Assembly (NCBI RefSeq): GCF_030409875.1
Contig: NZ_JAUFQR010000001.1
Span: 4,216,001-4,280,000, forward strand
Direction: 5' to 3'
DNA length: 64,000 nt
From: Chryseobacterium tructae
Lineage (GTDB): Bacteria > Bacteroidota > Bacteroidia > Flavobacteriales > Weeksellaceae
Both the position numbers and the translations under genes were made by a program. Below, in pieces: positions 16,190 to 24,909 of this stretch. Each line of letters opens with the position of its first letter. The stretch's first letter is position 1. The notes below the pieces were generated by a model. That model made no database searches. It was not told where the DNA came from and saw nothing but the letters and a program-made list of their open reading frames with translations.

Positions 16190-16807
16190 ATGAAAAAAGT
16201 ACTCATCATTAACGGAGGCCAGAACTTCGGACATTCCGGAGGAAAATATAATCAGACTGTTGCAGAAAACACGTTATCCGTTCTTAATGAATTTGATAAT
16301 GTAGAAGTAAAGATCACCAACGTAAGCGAAGGTTACGACAAACATGAAGAAGTAGAAAAATTTGTTTGGGCAGATTATATCATTTACCACACTCCTATCT
16401 GGTGGTTTCAGCTTCCTAACGGATTGAAAAAATATATAGATGAAGTTTTCACAGCAGGTCATGCCAGAGGTATTTATATGAGCGATGGCAGAAATGCAGC
16501 CAATCCAGAGATCAACTATGGTACTGGCGGAATGCTTGACGGAAGAAAATATATGCTAACAACAAGTTGGAATGCTCCTGCTACAGCCTTTACCCTTCCA
16601 GGTGAATTCTTCGATGAGAAAAGTGTAGATGATGGGCCTTTATTTGGATTCCACAGAATGAATGCCTTTGTATCCTTAGAAAAAATGGAAAGTTTCCACT
16701 TTCATGATGTGGAAAAAAATGCCAACATAGATCGTGATATGAAGCTTTACAGAGACCATGTGAAAAACGTATTTGAAAAAGAATTAAAATCAGAATTAGT
16801 ATCATGA
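16190..16807 (+). CDS. mdaB: NAD(P)H quinone reductase, MdaB-like
   Basis: 205-residue flavodoxin-fold FAD enzyme reducing quinones by two electrons. It shows INGGQNFGHSGGKYNQT (FAD phosphate loop), YHTPIWWFQLPNGLKKYIDE, the glycine-rich YGTGGMLDGRKYMLTTSWNA and PLFGFHRMNAF, which match E. coli MdaB. It overlaps the ygiN-like gene by 4 bp (ATGA), the same gene pair as in E. coli, where YgiN and MdaB form a quinone redox couple. Confidence 0.9.
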   Translation: MKKVLIINGGQNFGHSGGKYNQTVAENTLSVLNEFDNVEVKITNVSEGYDKHEEVEKFVWADYIIYHTPIWWFQLPNGLKKYIDEVFTAGHARGIYMSDGRNAANPEINYGTGGMLDGRKYMLTTSWNAPATAFTLPGEFFDEKSVDDGPLFGFHRMNAFVSLEKMESFHFHDVEKNANIDRDMKLYRDHVKNVFEKELKSELVS

Positions 16808-17091
16808 AAATTCATCTTACCGCAGTTATTAAAGCCAAAGAAGAACATCGTTCAGAAGTAGCAGAAGTTCTTCAGAATATGGTAAAAGAGACAAGAAAAG
16901 AAGAAGCTTGTGAACTCTATACCCTTCATCAAGGAATTGAAGATAAAAACCATTTTGTATTCTACGAAATCTGGAAAAGTGAAGAAGGATTAGCACAACA
17001 TAATGAGCAACCTTATATTAAGGCATTTGGAGCTTTAATTAATGAAAAACTTCAGGAAAAACCCCAGATTTACATGACCAATCTTATTTAA
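16804..17091 (+). CDS. YgiN-like quinol monooxygenase (ABM domain)
   Basis: 95-residue antibiotic-biosynthesis-monooxygenase domain protein, a small ferredoxin-like dimer fold. It has VIKAKEEHRSEVAEVLQNMV, CELYTLHQG, FVFYEIWKSEEGLAQHNEQP and HNEQPYIKAFGAL as in YgiN. Translational overlap with mdaB (ATGA) and 2 bp to the next gene show tight coupling. It likely oxidises quinols or reactive aromatics made by its neighbours. Confidence 0.85.
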   Translation: MKIHLTAVIKAKEEHRSEVAEVLQNMVKETRKEEACELYTLHQGIEDKNHFVFYEIWKSEEGLAQHNEQPYIKAFGALINEKLQEKPQIYMTNLI

Positions 17092-17093
17092 AA

Positions 17094-17849
17094 ATGAAAA
17101 AACTAACCCTTTTATTTCTTAGCCTTTTCACAATAGGATCTGTTCAGGCACAACATCAAAAATCTATTGATATGAAAAAGAAAATTTTATTTGTAGTAAC
17201 CAGTCATGATAAAAAAGGAAATACTGAAGAAAAAACAGGCTACTATTTGGGAGAAGTTTCTCATCCATGGGAAGTACTTCATCATGCAGGATATGAAATT
17301 GACTTTGTAAGTCCTAAAGGAGGAACTCCGCCAGTAGACGGATTCGATTTAAAAGATCCTGTAAATAAAGAGTTCTGGGAAAACAAAGAATACAGAGATA
17401 AAATCGACCATTCTTTAAAGCCATCACAGGTAAACCCTAAAGACTATTCAACAATTTTCTACGCAGGTGGGCATGGAGCTATGTGGGATTTTGCAGATAA
17501 TAAGGAATTGGCAGATATCGCTTCAACCATTTATGAAAATGGAGGAATTGTAGCAGGAGTATGTCACGGGCCTGCAGGTTTGGTGAATATCAAACTGAAT
17601 AATGGGAAATATTTGGTAGAGGGGAAAAAGATCAATGCTTTTACCAATGAAGAAGAATCAGCTGTAAAATTAACAGATATTGTTCCTTTCTTATTAGAAA
17701 ACAAATTAAAAGAAAGAGGAGCAAAATTTGAGAAATCCGGACTTTGGCAAAATCATGTCGTTGCAGATCAAAGAGTAATTACCGGACAAAATCCCCAATC
17801 CGCTAAAAGCGTTGGAGAAACAATTTTAAAAGAATTAAATAATAAATAA
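17094..17849 (+). CDS. DJ-1/PfpI (Hsp31-like) protein with signal peptide
   Basis: 251 residues. The C-terminal 230 match class I glutamine-amidotransferase-like Hsp31/PfpI proteins: ILFVVTSHDKKG, YYLGEVSHPWEVL, TIFYAGGHGAMWDF and the nucleophile elbow GGIVAGVCHGPAGL (Cys about 161, His next to it). The first about 20 residues (LTLLFLSLFTIGSVQAQ) look like a Sec signal peptide, odd for a family usually cytosolic; an internal ATG at 17172 (MKKKILFVV) would give the cytosolic form. It is in the mdaB-ygiN run. Probable methylglyoxal/glyoxalase III-like or deglycase activity, not provable here. Confidence 0.85.
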   Translation: MKKLTLLFLSLFTIGSVQAQHQKSIDMKKKILFVVTSHDKKGNTEEKTGYYLGEVSHPWEVLHHAGYEIDFVSPKGGTPPVDGFDLKDPVNKEFWENKEYRDKIDHSLKPSQVNPKDYSTIFYAGGHGAMWDFADNKELADIASTIYENGGIVAGVCHGPAGLVNIKLNNGKYLVEGKKINAFTNEEESAVKLTDIVPFLLENKLKERGAKFEKSGLWQNHVVADQRVITGQNPQSAKSVGETILKELNNK

Positions 17850-17861
17850 AAACAAAGAAAA

Positions 17862-18845
17862 ATGGAATATAGAAGATTAGGAAACTCAGATTTAGAATTA
17901 TCAACAATCACACACGGAGCTTTTGCCATCGGCGGTAATATGTGGGGTGGTAATGAAAAACAGGATTCTATTAACTCTATTCACGCCTCATTGGATCATG
18001 GAGTAACGTCTATTGATACAGCACCTTTTTATGGTTTTGGACTAAGTGAAGAAATGATTGGTGAAGCCATTAAAGGAAAAGATCGTTCAAAGATTCAACT
18101 GTTAACAAAGTTTGGTTTGGTATGGGACGGAAGCAACAACGAAAAGGGAGAATTTTTCTTTGATGCAGAAGATGAAGGCAAAACAATTCCAGTGTATAAA
18201 TTCGCTTCTAAAGAAAACATCATTAAAGAAGTAGAAGAAAGTTTAAAAAGACTGGGAACAGATTATATCGACCTTTTACAGCTTCATTGGCCAGACAGTA
18301 CCACAGCCATCAGTGAAACTATGGAAGCTATGGAATTATTGATCCAGCAAGGAAAAATTCGCGCTGCGGGGGTAAGTAACTATAGTGTTTCACAAATGGA
18401 AGAGGCTAACAGAACTATGAAATTAGCAAGCAATCAGGTTTCTTACAGTATGCTGAACCGTTCTATTGAAAGTGACCTTGTACCTTATTCTTTAGAAAAC
18501 AATTCAGGAATCATCGTATACAGTCCAATGGAAAGAGGCCTATTGACAGGTAAATACTTCAAGAATAACAAGTTAAAAGACAATGATCACAGAAATGGTT
18601 ATTTCTCACAATTTGATTTAAATAAAGTAAAAAATTTCCTGGAAAAAATAGAACCTATTGCTCAGGAAAAAGAAGCCAGCCTTTCTCAATTGGTATTAAG
18701 ATGGACTACTTTACAACCAGCCATTACAGTCGTATTAGCCGGAGCCAGAAATGCAGAACAGGCTATTGATAATGCAAAAGCAATGGATATCAATCTTTCT
18801 CAGGAAGAATTAACATTCATCAACGCTGCTTTAAGCGAGATTTAA
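17862..18845 (+). CDS. Aldo/keto reductase (YajO/IolS-like)
   Basis: 327-residue NADP-dependent AKR of the bacterial IolS-type group. The tetrad is Asp52 and Tyr57 (SIDTAPFYGFG), Lys83 (LLTKFG) and His142 (LLQLHWPDS). C-terminal motifs VLAGARNAEQAIDNAKA and VYSPMERGLLTGKY are typical. It follows the PfpI-like gene by 12 bp and is the last gene in the electrophile/quinone-defence run. Substrate unknown. Confidence 0.9.
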   Translation: MEYRRLGNSDLELSTITHGAFAIGGNMWGGNEKQDSINSIHASLDHGVTSIDTAPFYGFGLSEEMIGEAIKGKDRSKIQLLTKFGLVWDGSNNEKGEFFFDAEDEGKTIPVYKFASKENIIKEVEESLKRLGTDYIDLLQLHWPDSTTAISETMEAMELLIQQGKIRAAGVSNYSVSQMEEANRTMKLASNQVSYSMLNRSIESDLVPYSLENNSGIIVYSPMERGLLTGKYFKNNKLKDNDHRNGYFSQFDLNKVKNFLEKIEPIAQEKEASLSQLVLRWTTLQPAITVVLAGARNAEQAIDNAKAMDINLSQEELTFINAALSEI

Positions 18846-18847
18846 TA

Positions 18848-19083
18848 ATAAGCTGGGAGCTGGAAAAGGGAGGATGGAAGTACTTTCAGGTTATTGATAA
18901 TTTTTCACTCCTTTGAACCCAATTATTATCAGGCTGTAAGATGGAAATATGAAGTTGAAACACTAGCGTGTAATGTTAGCTTACAGTCTGTAATTTGAAT
19001 AATTACAACAACCTGATCAATAAAATATCACTTGCTTACAGACTTCAACAACGCCCCTCTTCCAGCTTCCAACTTCCCTTCTT
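18848..19083. repeat. Palindromic MITE-like intergenic element
   Basis: Imperfect terminal inverted repeats: left AAGCTGGGAGCTGGAAAAGG and right CTCTTCCAGCTTCCAACTT. Inner pairs are AGGTTATTGAT / ATCAATAA-type and CTGTAAG / CTTACAG. It fills the gap between the aldo/keto reductase and the cyclase gene. CTTCCAACTTCC words recur near 58470-58500. Confidence 0.5.
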
Positions 19084-19107
19084 ATTTAACCTATACATCA
19101 TAAAAAA

Positions 19108-20076
19108 ATGAAAAAGAATCTGATCAAAATGTTCGGAGTAGTCACCCTATTGACTATAAACAGTATTTCATTAAACGCTCAAACCCTTATTAATCCAGAA
19201 GATCAATCATGGTATCCTTCTGCTTACGGAGCTCAGGATGAAATCGGAGCGGCTAATTTATTAACACCGGAAGTCGTAAAGCAAGCACTTGGATTGGTAA
19301 AACAAGGTAAAACATTAGCACTTGCCGTTCCTATTGATAAAAATTTACCCGCTTTCAGACACAGAAGTTTCAATCTATACAACATCCAACCCGGAGAACA
19401 AGGTGGAAAAAGCATAGGTCCTAACAAGTTTACATTCAACGACGAATTAGTCAATGGGTGGACCGGCGTAGGAACTCAACTGAATGGGATTGGACACATC
19501 GGGATTGATAATGTTTACTATAACGGAAATAAAGCAACTGATTTTGTAACTGTAGAAGGCGTAAAAAAGCTAGGTGTTGAAAAAGTACCTCCATTCGTTA
19601 CCAGAGGTATAGTCCTTGATATGGTGGCTCATTATGGAAAAGCAATTGTGCCTGGTGGTACAGAATTTACCGTTGAAGATATCAAAACTGTTTTAAAGAA
19701 ACAAAGTCTTACATTAAGAAAAGGAGATGTTATTCTTTTCAATACGGGGTGGCTTGAACTGATAGGCAAAGACAACAAACAGTTCTTAGAAACTGAACCG
19801 GGAATCGGAATGGATGCAGCCAAGTGGCTTGCCGATCAGGGCATTGTTGCTTTTGGTGGTGATACCTGGGCTTCTGAAGTATATCCAAATCCAAAAAGTA
19901 AAGAAGAATTTCCCATCAACCAATATATGCTGGCTAAAAAAGGAATCTATAATCTGGAACTGATTGACAGTCGTCCTTTGGTTAAGCAGAAAATTTGGGA
20001 GTTTTTATTTGTACTGGGGCAGCCTCTGTATGTAGGATCTACTCAAGTGAATGTAAACCCTGTCGCTATTTACTAA
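19108..20076 (+). CDS. Exported cyclase-family protein (kynurenine formamidase-like)
   Basis: 322 residues with signal peptide (1-25, ending LNAQ). The cyclase fold is shown by GAANLLTPEVVKQAL, GTQLNGIGHIGID, the RGIVLDMVAHYGK block, GDVILFNTGWL and a C-terminal LFVLGQPLYVGST. In kynurenine formamidases the metal site is HGTHxDxPxH; here the equivalent reads TQLNGIGHIGID, with fewer histidines. Metal binding and reaction are therefore uncertain. Probably periplasmic. It follows the AKR gene after a 262-bp gap filled by a palindromic element. Confidence 0.78.
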   Translation: MKKNLIKMFGVVTLLTINSISLNAQTLINPEDQSWYPSAYGAQDEIGAANLLTPEVVKQALGLVKQGKTLALAVPIDKNLPAFRHRSFNLYNIQPGEQGGKSIGPNKFTFNDELVNGWTGVGTQLNGIGHIGIDNVYYNGNKATDFVTVEGVKKLGVEKVPPFVTRGIVLDMVAHYGKAIVPGGTEFTVEDIKTVLKKQSLTLRKGDVILFNTGWLELIGKDNKQFLETEPGIGMDAAKWLADQGIVAFGGDTWASEVYPNPKSKEEFPINQYMLAKKGIYNLELIDSRPLVKQKIWEFLFVLGQPLYVGSTQVNVNPVAIY

Positions 20077-20225
20077 AGATAGAGATCTCGTTTAAAACCT
20101 ATAACATACTATGAAAAAGAGAGACAACGTAATTCCGGTTTTGAAAAAATAAAACTAACCTTTAGAATTTATTTTTAGAATTAATATTTAATACAGGGTT
20201 ACAATGTCATTTTGCTCCTTTCATT

Positions 20226-20257
20226 AAAATGGCCTTTCAAAATTGAAAGGCCATTTT
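20226..20257. terminator. Bidirectional terminator
   Basis: A perfect 15-bp stem AAAATGGCCTTTCAA / TTGAAAGGCCATTTT with a two-base spacer is flanked by A- and T-rich runs. It lies between the convergent cyclase (+) and AhpD-like (-) genes. Confidence 0.85.
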
Positions 20258-20337
20258 GTTAAATAAAATAAATGTCTGTAAATGATGCTGGCTTCATTAA
20301 TATCCCATTCCTAACTTCCAACATTCTTATGTTGTAA

Positions 20338-20781
20338 TTATTTTGCAACGGGAAGATGAGTACTCACTGCAATCCTATTCCATGCATTGATGGTCACAAT
20401 TGCCATAATAATCTGTGCAATCTGAGCTTCATCAAAGAATGTCTTAGCTTTTTGGTAGGTCTCCTCGGTTAATCCTTTATGGCTGATCAGGGTGATTTCC
20501 TCTGTCATGGCCAAAAGCACCTGCTCTTCTTCTGTAAAAAATTCTTTTGCTTCTGTCCATCCGTTAAGAATAAAAATTCTTTGAGGCGTTTCACCATATT
20601 TGATAGCATCTTTTGTATGCATATCAAGGCAGAAAGCACATTTATTGATCTGTGAAGCTCTGATTTTAATTAATTCCTTTTGAATATGGGTTAAAGAAGT
20701 TGTTTGTAAATACCCTTCTAATCCTAGCATTGCTTTATAAGCTGCTGAATCTACTGTTGCAATGTTTAATCTTGCGCTCAT
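20338..20781 (-). CDS. AhpD-like carboxymuconolactone decarboxylase family protein
   Basis: 147-residue all-helical CMD/AhpD protein. The redox site is CAFCLDMHTKDA (C-x2-C-x3-H, about 52-60), typical of peroxidase-linked members. The leading segment ELIKIRASQIN and the C-terminal VTINAWNRIAVST also fit. It follows the DoxX-like gene by 5 bp and ends the regulator-doxX-cmd operon. Likely thiol-based peroxide or quinone defence. Confidence 0.88.
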   Translation of the reverse strand: MSARLNIATVDSAAYKAMLGLEGYLQTTSLTHIQKELIKIRASQINKCAFCLDMHTKDAIKYGETPQRIFILNGWTEAKEFFTEEEQVLLAMTEEITLISHKGLTEETYQKAKTFFDEAQIAQIIMAIVTINAWNRIAVSTHLPVAK

Positions 20782-20786
20782 TATAT

Positions 20787-21218
20787 TTATTTTTTGGTTA
20801 ATTGATCTATACTAAAAGAATACCCTTGCTGAACAGCTAATAAGAGAGCTGCTGCACTTCCCACCCAGACTGAATAATCGAAAGGTGCCTTAGGCCCCAA
20901 TGCTATAGCCATTGATACTGCAAAAATCAATAATAAGAGACTACTTCCATAAGCTGCTAATCTGGTTTTAAAACCTATAATCAACATCAATGGAAATAGA
21001 ATTTCTAAACATGTGGCTGCATAAGCTGAGAAAGTACTCAACGCTTCAGGAAGAAAAAAGGTCAGCGATCTTGTATACTCTTCAAACTTGGTCATGTTTC
21101 CCCATGAAGAATTTTCTGCGCTCCACCACCCGAATCGGTCGGCTACTGCAGAAAGCATCGTTACAGAAATAGCTAATCTTAAAAATAGCTGTGGAAATTG
21201 ATTTTGTGTATTTGTCAT
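20787..21218 (-). CDS. DoxX-like membrane protein
   Basis: 143 residues with four hydrophobic segments: RLAISVTMLSAVADRFGWW, TFSAYAATCLEILFPLMLII, SSLLLLIFAVSMAIALG and WVGSAAALLLAVQ. This is the DoxX/TQO-small-subunit-like topology. It lies 5 bp before the AhpD-like gene and 63 bp after the Crp/Fnr regulator. DoxX proteins associate with thiol/oxidative-stress functions; the exact role is unknown. Confidence 0.8.
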   Translation of the reverse strand: MTNTQNQFPQLFLRLAISVTMLSAVADRFGWWSAENSSWGNMTKFEEYTRSLTFFLPEALSTFSAYAATCLEILFPLMLIIGFKTRLAAYGSSLLLLIFAVSMAIALGPKAPFDYSVWVGSAAALLLAVQQGYSFSIDQLTKK

Positions 21219-21281
21219 TGCATTAGCGTTTAATCACATGGCAAATTTCCGATATCTGATCCGTAAAAAACTTAAACTGGT

Positions 21282-21854
21282 TTAAGAACGTAATTTTGCT
21301 TTAATTTCACTTAAATATTCCGGGGTAAAACCAAGAAATGAAGCGATAAGATATTGAGGAATCCGTTGAATAAACCAAGGATATAATGTACTGAAATGAA
21401 CGTAAAGCTCCTCTCTTGAATATTCCGCTATGTAACGGAGCTTCCTTTCAGAAGCCGCATAGGCTCTTTGATAGATAATTCTGAAATATTTTTCCATAAC
21501 CGGATGTTTCTCCAATAATAATTCCTGACTTTTAAAATCAATGACAAGAATGGTAGATTTTTCTACGGATTGAATGTTGAAATCCGTCTGCAATTGTCTC
21601 TCGTAGGCAAACGTATCGGTAATCCACCAATTTTCTATGGCAAACTGAGTGGTATGTTCTACCCCTTTTTCATTAATAAAATATTTTCTCAGGCAGCCTT
21701 CCACCACAAAATACATGTTCCTGCAAACTTCAGCCTCCAGCATCAGATTTTGCTTCTTCTTTACCTTTAATACTTCAAAAAATGAAAAAATTGACAGATA
21801 CTCATCGTCAGATATAGTAATGAATTTATTTAAATGTGCTTTGAAATTATCCAT
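21282..21854 (-). CDS. Crp/Fnr family transcriptional regulator
   Basis: 190 residues. A cyclic-nucleotide-binding-type beta domain (NMYFVVEGCLRKYFINEKG, ENWWITDT) is followed by the long dimer helix and a C-terminal HTH (IPQYLIASFLGFTPEYLSEI) ending only a few residues later, the usual form in Bacteroidota. No Fe-S cysteine cluster is visible. It heads an operon with doxX and the AhpD-like gene and is divergent from a DUF1304 gene. Probably senses a small ligand or redox state. Confidence 0.88.
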   Translation of the reverse strand: MDNFKAHLNKFITISDDEYLSIFSFFEVLKVKKKQNLMLEAEVCRNMYFVVEGCLRKYFINEKGVEHTTQFAIENWWITDTFAYERQLQTDFNIQSVEKSTILVIDFKSQELLLEKHPVMEKYFRIIYQRAYAASERKLRYIAEYSREELYVHFSTLYPWFIQRIPQYLIASFLGFTPEYLSEIKAKLRS

Positions 21855-21920
21855 CTTTAGAATTGAATACTCAAACTTAACTTTATTTTTTTAGTTTTAC
21901 AATGACAAAAATATTAAATC

Positions 21921-22286
21921 ATGGAAGTCATTGCCAAAATACTGATCGCTGTTGTTGCATTAGAACACCTCTATATCCTTTGGATGGAAATGTTTGCATG
22001 GGAAACCAAAGGCAAAGAAGTTTTCAAAGCCGCTCTCCCTGCAGAAATGTTCAAACCCACAAAAGGTTTAGCAGCTAATCAGGGATTATACAATGGTTTT
22101 CTGGCTGCCGGATTGATCTGGTCTTTTTTTATTAAAGATCCGCAATGGCAGGATAATATCGCTTTATTCTTTTTAGGATGTGTGGCAGTGGCTGGAATAT
22201 ATGGTGCCGTTTCTGCTACGAAAAAGATATTTTTTGTTCAGGCGCTACCTGCAATATTGGCTATTATTGCTGTTTTACTGAAGTAA
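21921..22286 (+). CDS. DUF1304 family membrane protein
   Basis: 121 residues with four hydrophobic helices: IAKILIAVVALEHLYILWME, GLYNGFLAAGLIWSFFI, IALFFLGCVAVAGIYGAVSA and FVQALPAILAIIAVLL. The EHLYILWMEMFAW and NQGLYNGFLAAG blocks define DUF1304. It is divergent from the Crp/Fnr gene across 66 bp and may be controlled by it. Function unknown. Confidence 0.82.
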   Translation: MEVIAKILIAVVALEHLYILWMEMFAWETKGKEVFKAALPAEMFKPTKGLAANQGLYNGFLAAGLIWSFFIKDPQWQDNIALFFLGCVAVAGIYGAVSATKKIFFVQALPAILAIIAVLLK

Positions 22287-22448
22287 TTCTATTCGTCATA
22301 TTGTACAGATTTTTCTAAAAATCATCTGCGTGATCAAAACACTTTTATCGGTAATGGTAAGGGGAAATTTACCATGAGTACATCACTTCATAACCTGACT
22401 TAAAACCAGCTTCTTAGGCCTTCAAAAATCCATTTAAAATAAAATTCG

Positions 22449-22690
22449 TAAATTTGCAGCGTCGTAAAAAACTGATACACAGGTTTTTTATAATATTCCG
22501 CATTTTGATGAAATGTAGGAATTCAAGTTGTTCTGTACACATATCTTTTATTACCTCATCAGTAATTTAATTGTAGAATCCATGTAAAAGATTAATTTCT
22601 TTTTACACATGACACTCTTTTTCTAGAGTAAAATCTATTGAAATATTTAAAATAAACATAAGGCCATTTGCTTTATGTTATTATTTTTTG
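22449..22690 (+). ncRNA. Candidate small RNA or long leader upstream of proVWX
   Basis: TAAATTTG (22449-22456) fits the -7 consensus and predicts a start near 22463. At 22656-22690 a hairpin ACATAAGG / CTTTATGT is followed by TTATTATTTTTT, terminator-like. In between, ACTGAT (22471-22476) can pair with ATCAGT (22558-22563), and CATGTAAAAG with CTTTTTACACATG. No ORF of note is present. The remaining 22287-22828 gap shows nothing else. Could be an sRNA, a leader of proV, or chance. Confidence 0.3.
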
Positions 22691-22828
22691 CTAGAAGCTT
22701 TTATCATTATTAGCTCGGCAAATTATTTTGTACGCTCGTCACCAAAAGAACAACACCAAAAGTTAAATGTTTAATCATGTAATTGTATACAATATGGTAT
22801 AGCAATTATTAATTGAAAAATTCTGAAT

Positions 22829-24079
22829 ATGGAAAAAAATGAAAACGGTAGAAAAGTAAAACTCAAAGTTGAAGATCTGACTATTATTTTTGGTAAAAAC
22901 AAAGAAAAAGCACAGGAACTTTTAGACAAAGGTTTTTCCAAAAAAGAAATTCTTGAAAAAACAGGTTGCACTGTGGGAATCAACAAAGCAAGTTTTGAGA
23001 TCTATGAAGGGGAATTCTTTGTTATCATGGGATTATCCGGAAGCGGAAAATCCACATTGCTGCGTTGTCTTAACAGGCTGAATGAGCCTACTTCGGGAAA
23101 AGTATATATCAATGATGATAATATTACCGGTAAAAACAACAAAGAGCTTCTGGAAGTAAGAAGAACGGAGATGAGTATGGTATTTCAAAAATTTGGATTA
23201 CTGCCTCATCACAACATCTTAGATAATGCAGGTTTCGGGCTTGAGATCAGAGGAGAAAGTAAAGCTTCCCGCGATGAAAAAGCACAGAAAGCTCTGGATA
23301 TTGTTGGATTAAACGGTTTCGAAAATCAGTATCCTTCCCAACTTTCGGGAGGAATGCAACAGAGAGTAGGATTAGCAAGGGCGTTGGCCAATGATCCGGA
23401 AGTATTACTTATGGATGAAGCTTTCTCTGCGCTGGATCCTTTGATAAAATCTGAAATGCAGGATCAAATGCTGGAACTGCAAAACACTTTACAAAAAACC
23501 ATCGTCTTCATTACCCATGATCTGGACGAAGCCATTAAAATTGGGGATCGTATCGTCATTATGAAAGATGGTGTCATAGAACAAATAGGAACCGCAGAAG
23601 ATATTTTAACCAATCCGGCAAGCGATTATGTAAAAGCATTTGTAGAGAAGGTAGACCGTAAAACAATTATTACCGCCAGATCTTTGATGTTCGATAAAGC
23701 TACAGTAGTACGTTTTAGAAAAGATGGTCCCGAGGGAGCCTTACGAAAAATGAGAGCTACAGGGTTAGAAAACCTGCCTGTTGTTGATTTTCAAAATAAA
23801 TTTCTTGGTTTTGTAACGCTTAATGATGTTGTCAGGATTGCCAAAAAGAAAGAGCCTACAGTAGAATCAATTATCAACAACAATGTGCCTTCAGTTTATC
23901 CCGAAGTTACGGTAGAAGAGATGTTACCCTTAATTTCGGGAAGTAAGTCTGCCATTGCTGTCGTGGATGAAAACAATAAGTTTTTAGGTCTTGTTACTCA
24001 ATTATCTCTTGTCATAGAAGCTACCAAATTTAACGAAGAAGAAATCATTGAATTAAAAGAAATCGCAAACAATCAATAA
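22829..24079 (+). CDS. proV: Glycine betaine/proline ABC importer, ATPase subunit with CBS pair
   Basis: 416-residue ProV/OpuAA-type ATPase. Walker A is GLSGSGKST (68-76); the Q-loop MVFQKFGLLPHH, signature LSGGMQQR (about 171-178), Walker B VLLMDEAFSALD and H-loop FITHD follow. A C-terminal tandem CBS module (about 275-410: LMFDKATVVRF, LGFVTLNDV, LGLVTQLSL) is used in OpuA to gate transport by ionic strength or nucleotides. The N-terminal extension with KKEILEKTG is typical. proW starts 1 bp after the stop. Confidence 0.94.
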   Translation: MEKNENGRKVKLKVEDLTIIFGKNKEKAQELLDKGFSKKEILEKTGCTVGINKASFEIYEGEFFVIMGLSGSGKSTLLRCLNRLNEPTSGKVYINDDNITGKNNKELLEVRRTEMSMVFQKFGLLPHHNILDNAGFGLEIRGESKASRDEKAQKALDIVGLNGFENQYPSQLSGGMQQRVGLARALANDPEVLLMDEAFSALDPLIKSEMQDQMLELQNTLQKTIVFITHDLDEAIKIGDRIVIMKDGVIEQIGTAEDILTNPASDYVKAFVEKVDRKTIITARSLMFDKATVVRFRKDGPEGALRKMRATGLENLPVVDFQNKFLGFVTLNDVVRIAKKKEPTVESIINNNVPSVYPEVTVEEMLPLISGSKSAIAVVDENNKFLGLVTQLSLVIEATKFNEEEIIELKEIANNQ

Positions 24080-24080
24080 G

Positions 24081-24908
24081 ATGAATAAAACTATAGATAT
24101 AGGTCAATATGTAGAAACTGCAATCAATTGGCTCACAGAAAATGGAAAACCTGTATTTGATGTCATAAAACATGTAGGAAATGCCTCCATTATGGGGATT
24201 GAATGGGTATTGATAAATACTCCTTTTTATGTAATCATCCTCTTCATTACACTTCTGGCATTATGGAAAGCCGGAAAAGGTATCGCTATTGTTACCGCAG
24301 CAGGGTTGAGCCTGATATTTTTGATGGGATTATGGAAAGAAACTATGGAAACACTGGCGCTTATCTTCGTAGCCACCATTACAGCCCTCGTCCTTTCTAT
24401 CCCTTTGGGAATTTTAGCTGCTAAAAACAAAATCGCAGCAAAAATTATACGCCCTTTACTGGATTTAATGCAGACCATGCCCGCGTTTGTCTACCTGATT
24501 CCAGCAGTTCTGTTTTTCAGCATCGGAAAAGTGCCTGGTGCTTTTGCAACAATCATTTTTGCAATGCCTCCAGCGGTACGTTTAACAACATTGGGAATTG
24601 AATCTGTACCGAAAGATATTGTAGAAGCAGCTCGTGCTTTTGGAGCAACCAACCGTCAGATCCTATTTAAGGTGGAACTTCCTCTGGCCATGAAAACTAT
24701 TTTAACAGGGATCAATCAAACCATCCTGTTATCTTTATCTATGGTTGTGATTGCCGGAATGATTGCCGCAGGTGGTCTAGGTGAGAAAGTACTGGAAGGA
24801 ATTAATAACCTGGATATCGGATTAGGATTTGAAAGTGGATTATCTGTTGTGATTTTAGCTATTATCCTCGACAGGATTACCCAGGGATTTGTAAAGAAAA
24901 AACAATAA
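24081..24908 (+). CDS. proW: Glycine betaine/proline ABC importer, permease
   Basis: 275-residue inner-membrane permease. Several transmembrane helices are clear (FYVIILFITLLALWKA, GIAIVTAAGLSLIFLMGLW, ALIFVATITALVLSIPLGI). The cytoplasmic coupling loop carries the EAA motif IVEAARAFGATNRQILFKVELPLA (in full at 24618-24690), typical of ProW. It is sandwiched between proV (1 bp) and proX (1 bp). Confidence 0.93.
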   Translation: MNKTIDIGQYVETAINWLTENGKPVFDVIKHVGNASIMGIEWVLINTPFYVIILFITLLALWKAGKGIAIVTAAGLSLIFLMGLWKETMETLALIFVATITALVLSIPLGILAAKNKIAAKIIRPLLDLMQTMPAFVYLIPAVLFFSIGKVPGAFATIIFAMPPAVRLTTLGIESVPKDIVEAARAFGATNRQILFKVELPLAMKTILTGINQTILLSLSMVVIAGMIAAGGLGEKVLEGINNLDIGLGFESGLSVVILAIILDRITQGFVKKKQ

Positions 24909-24909
24909 G

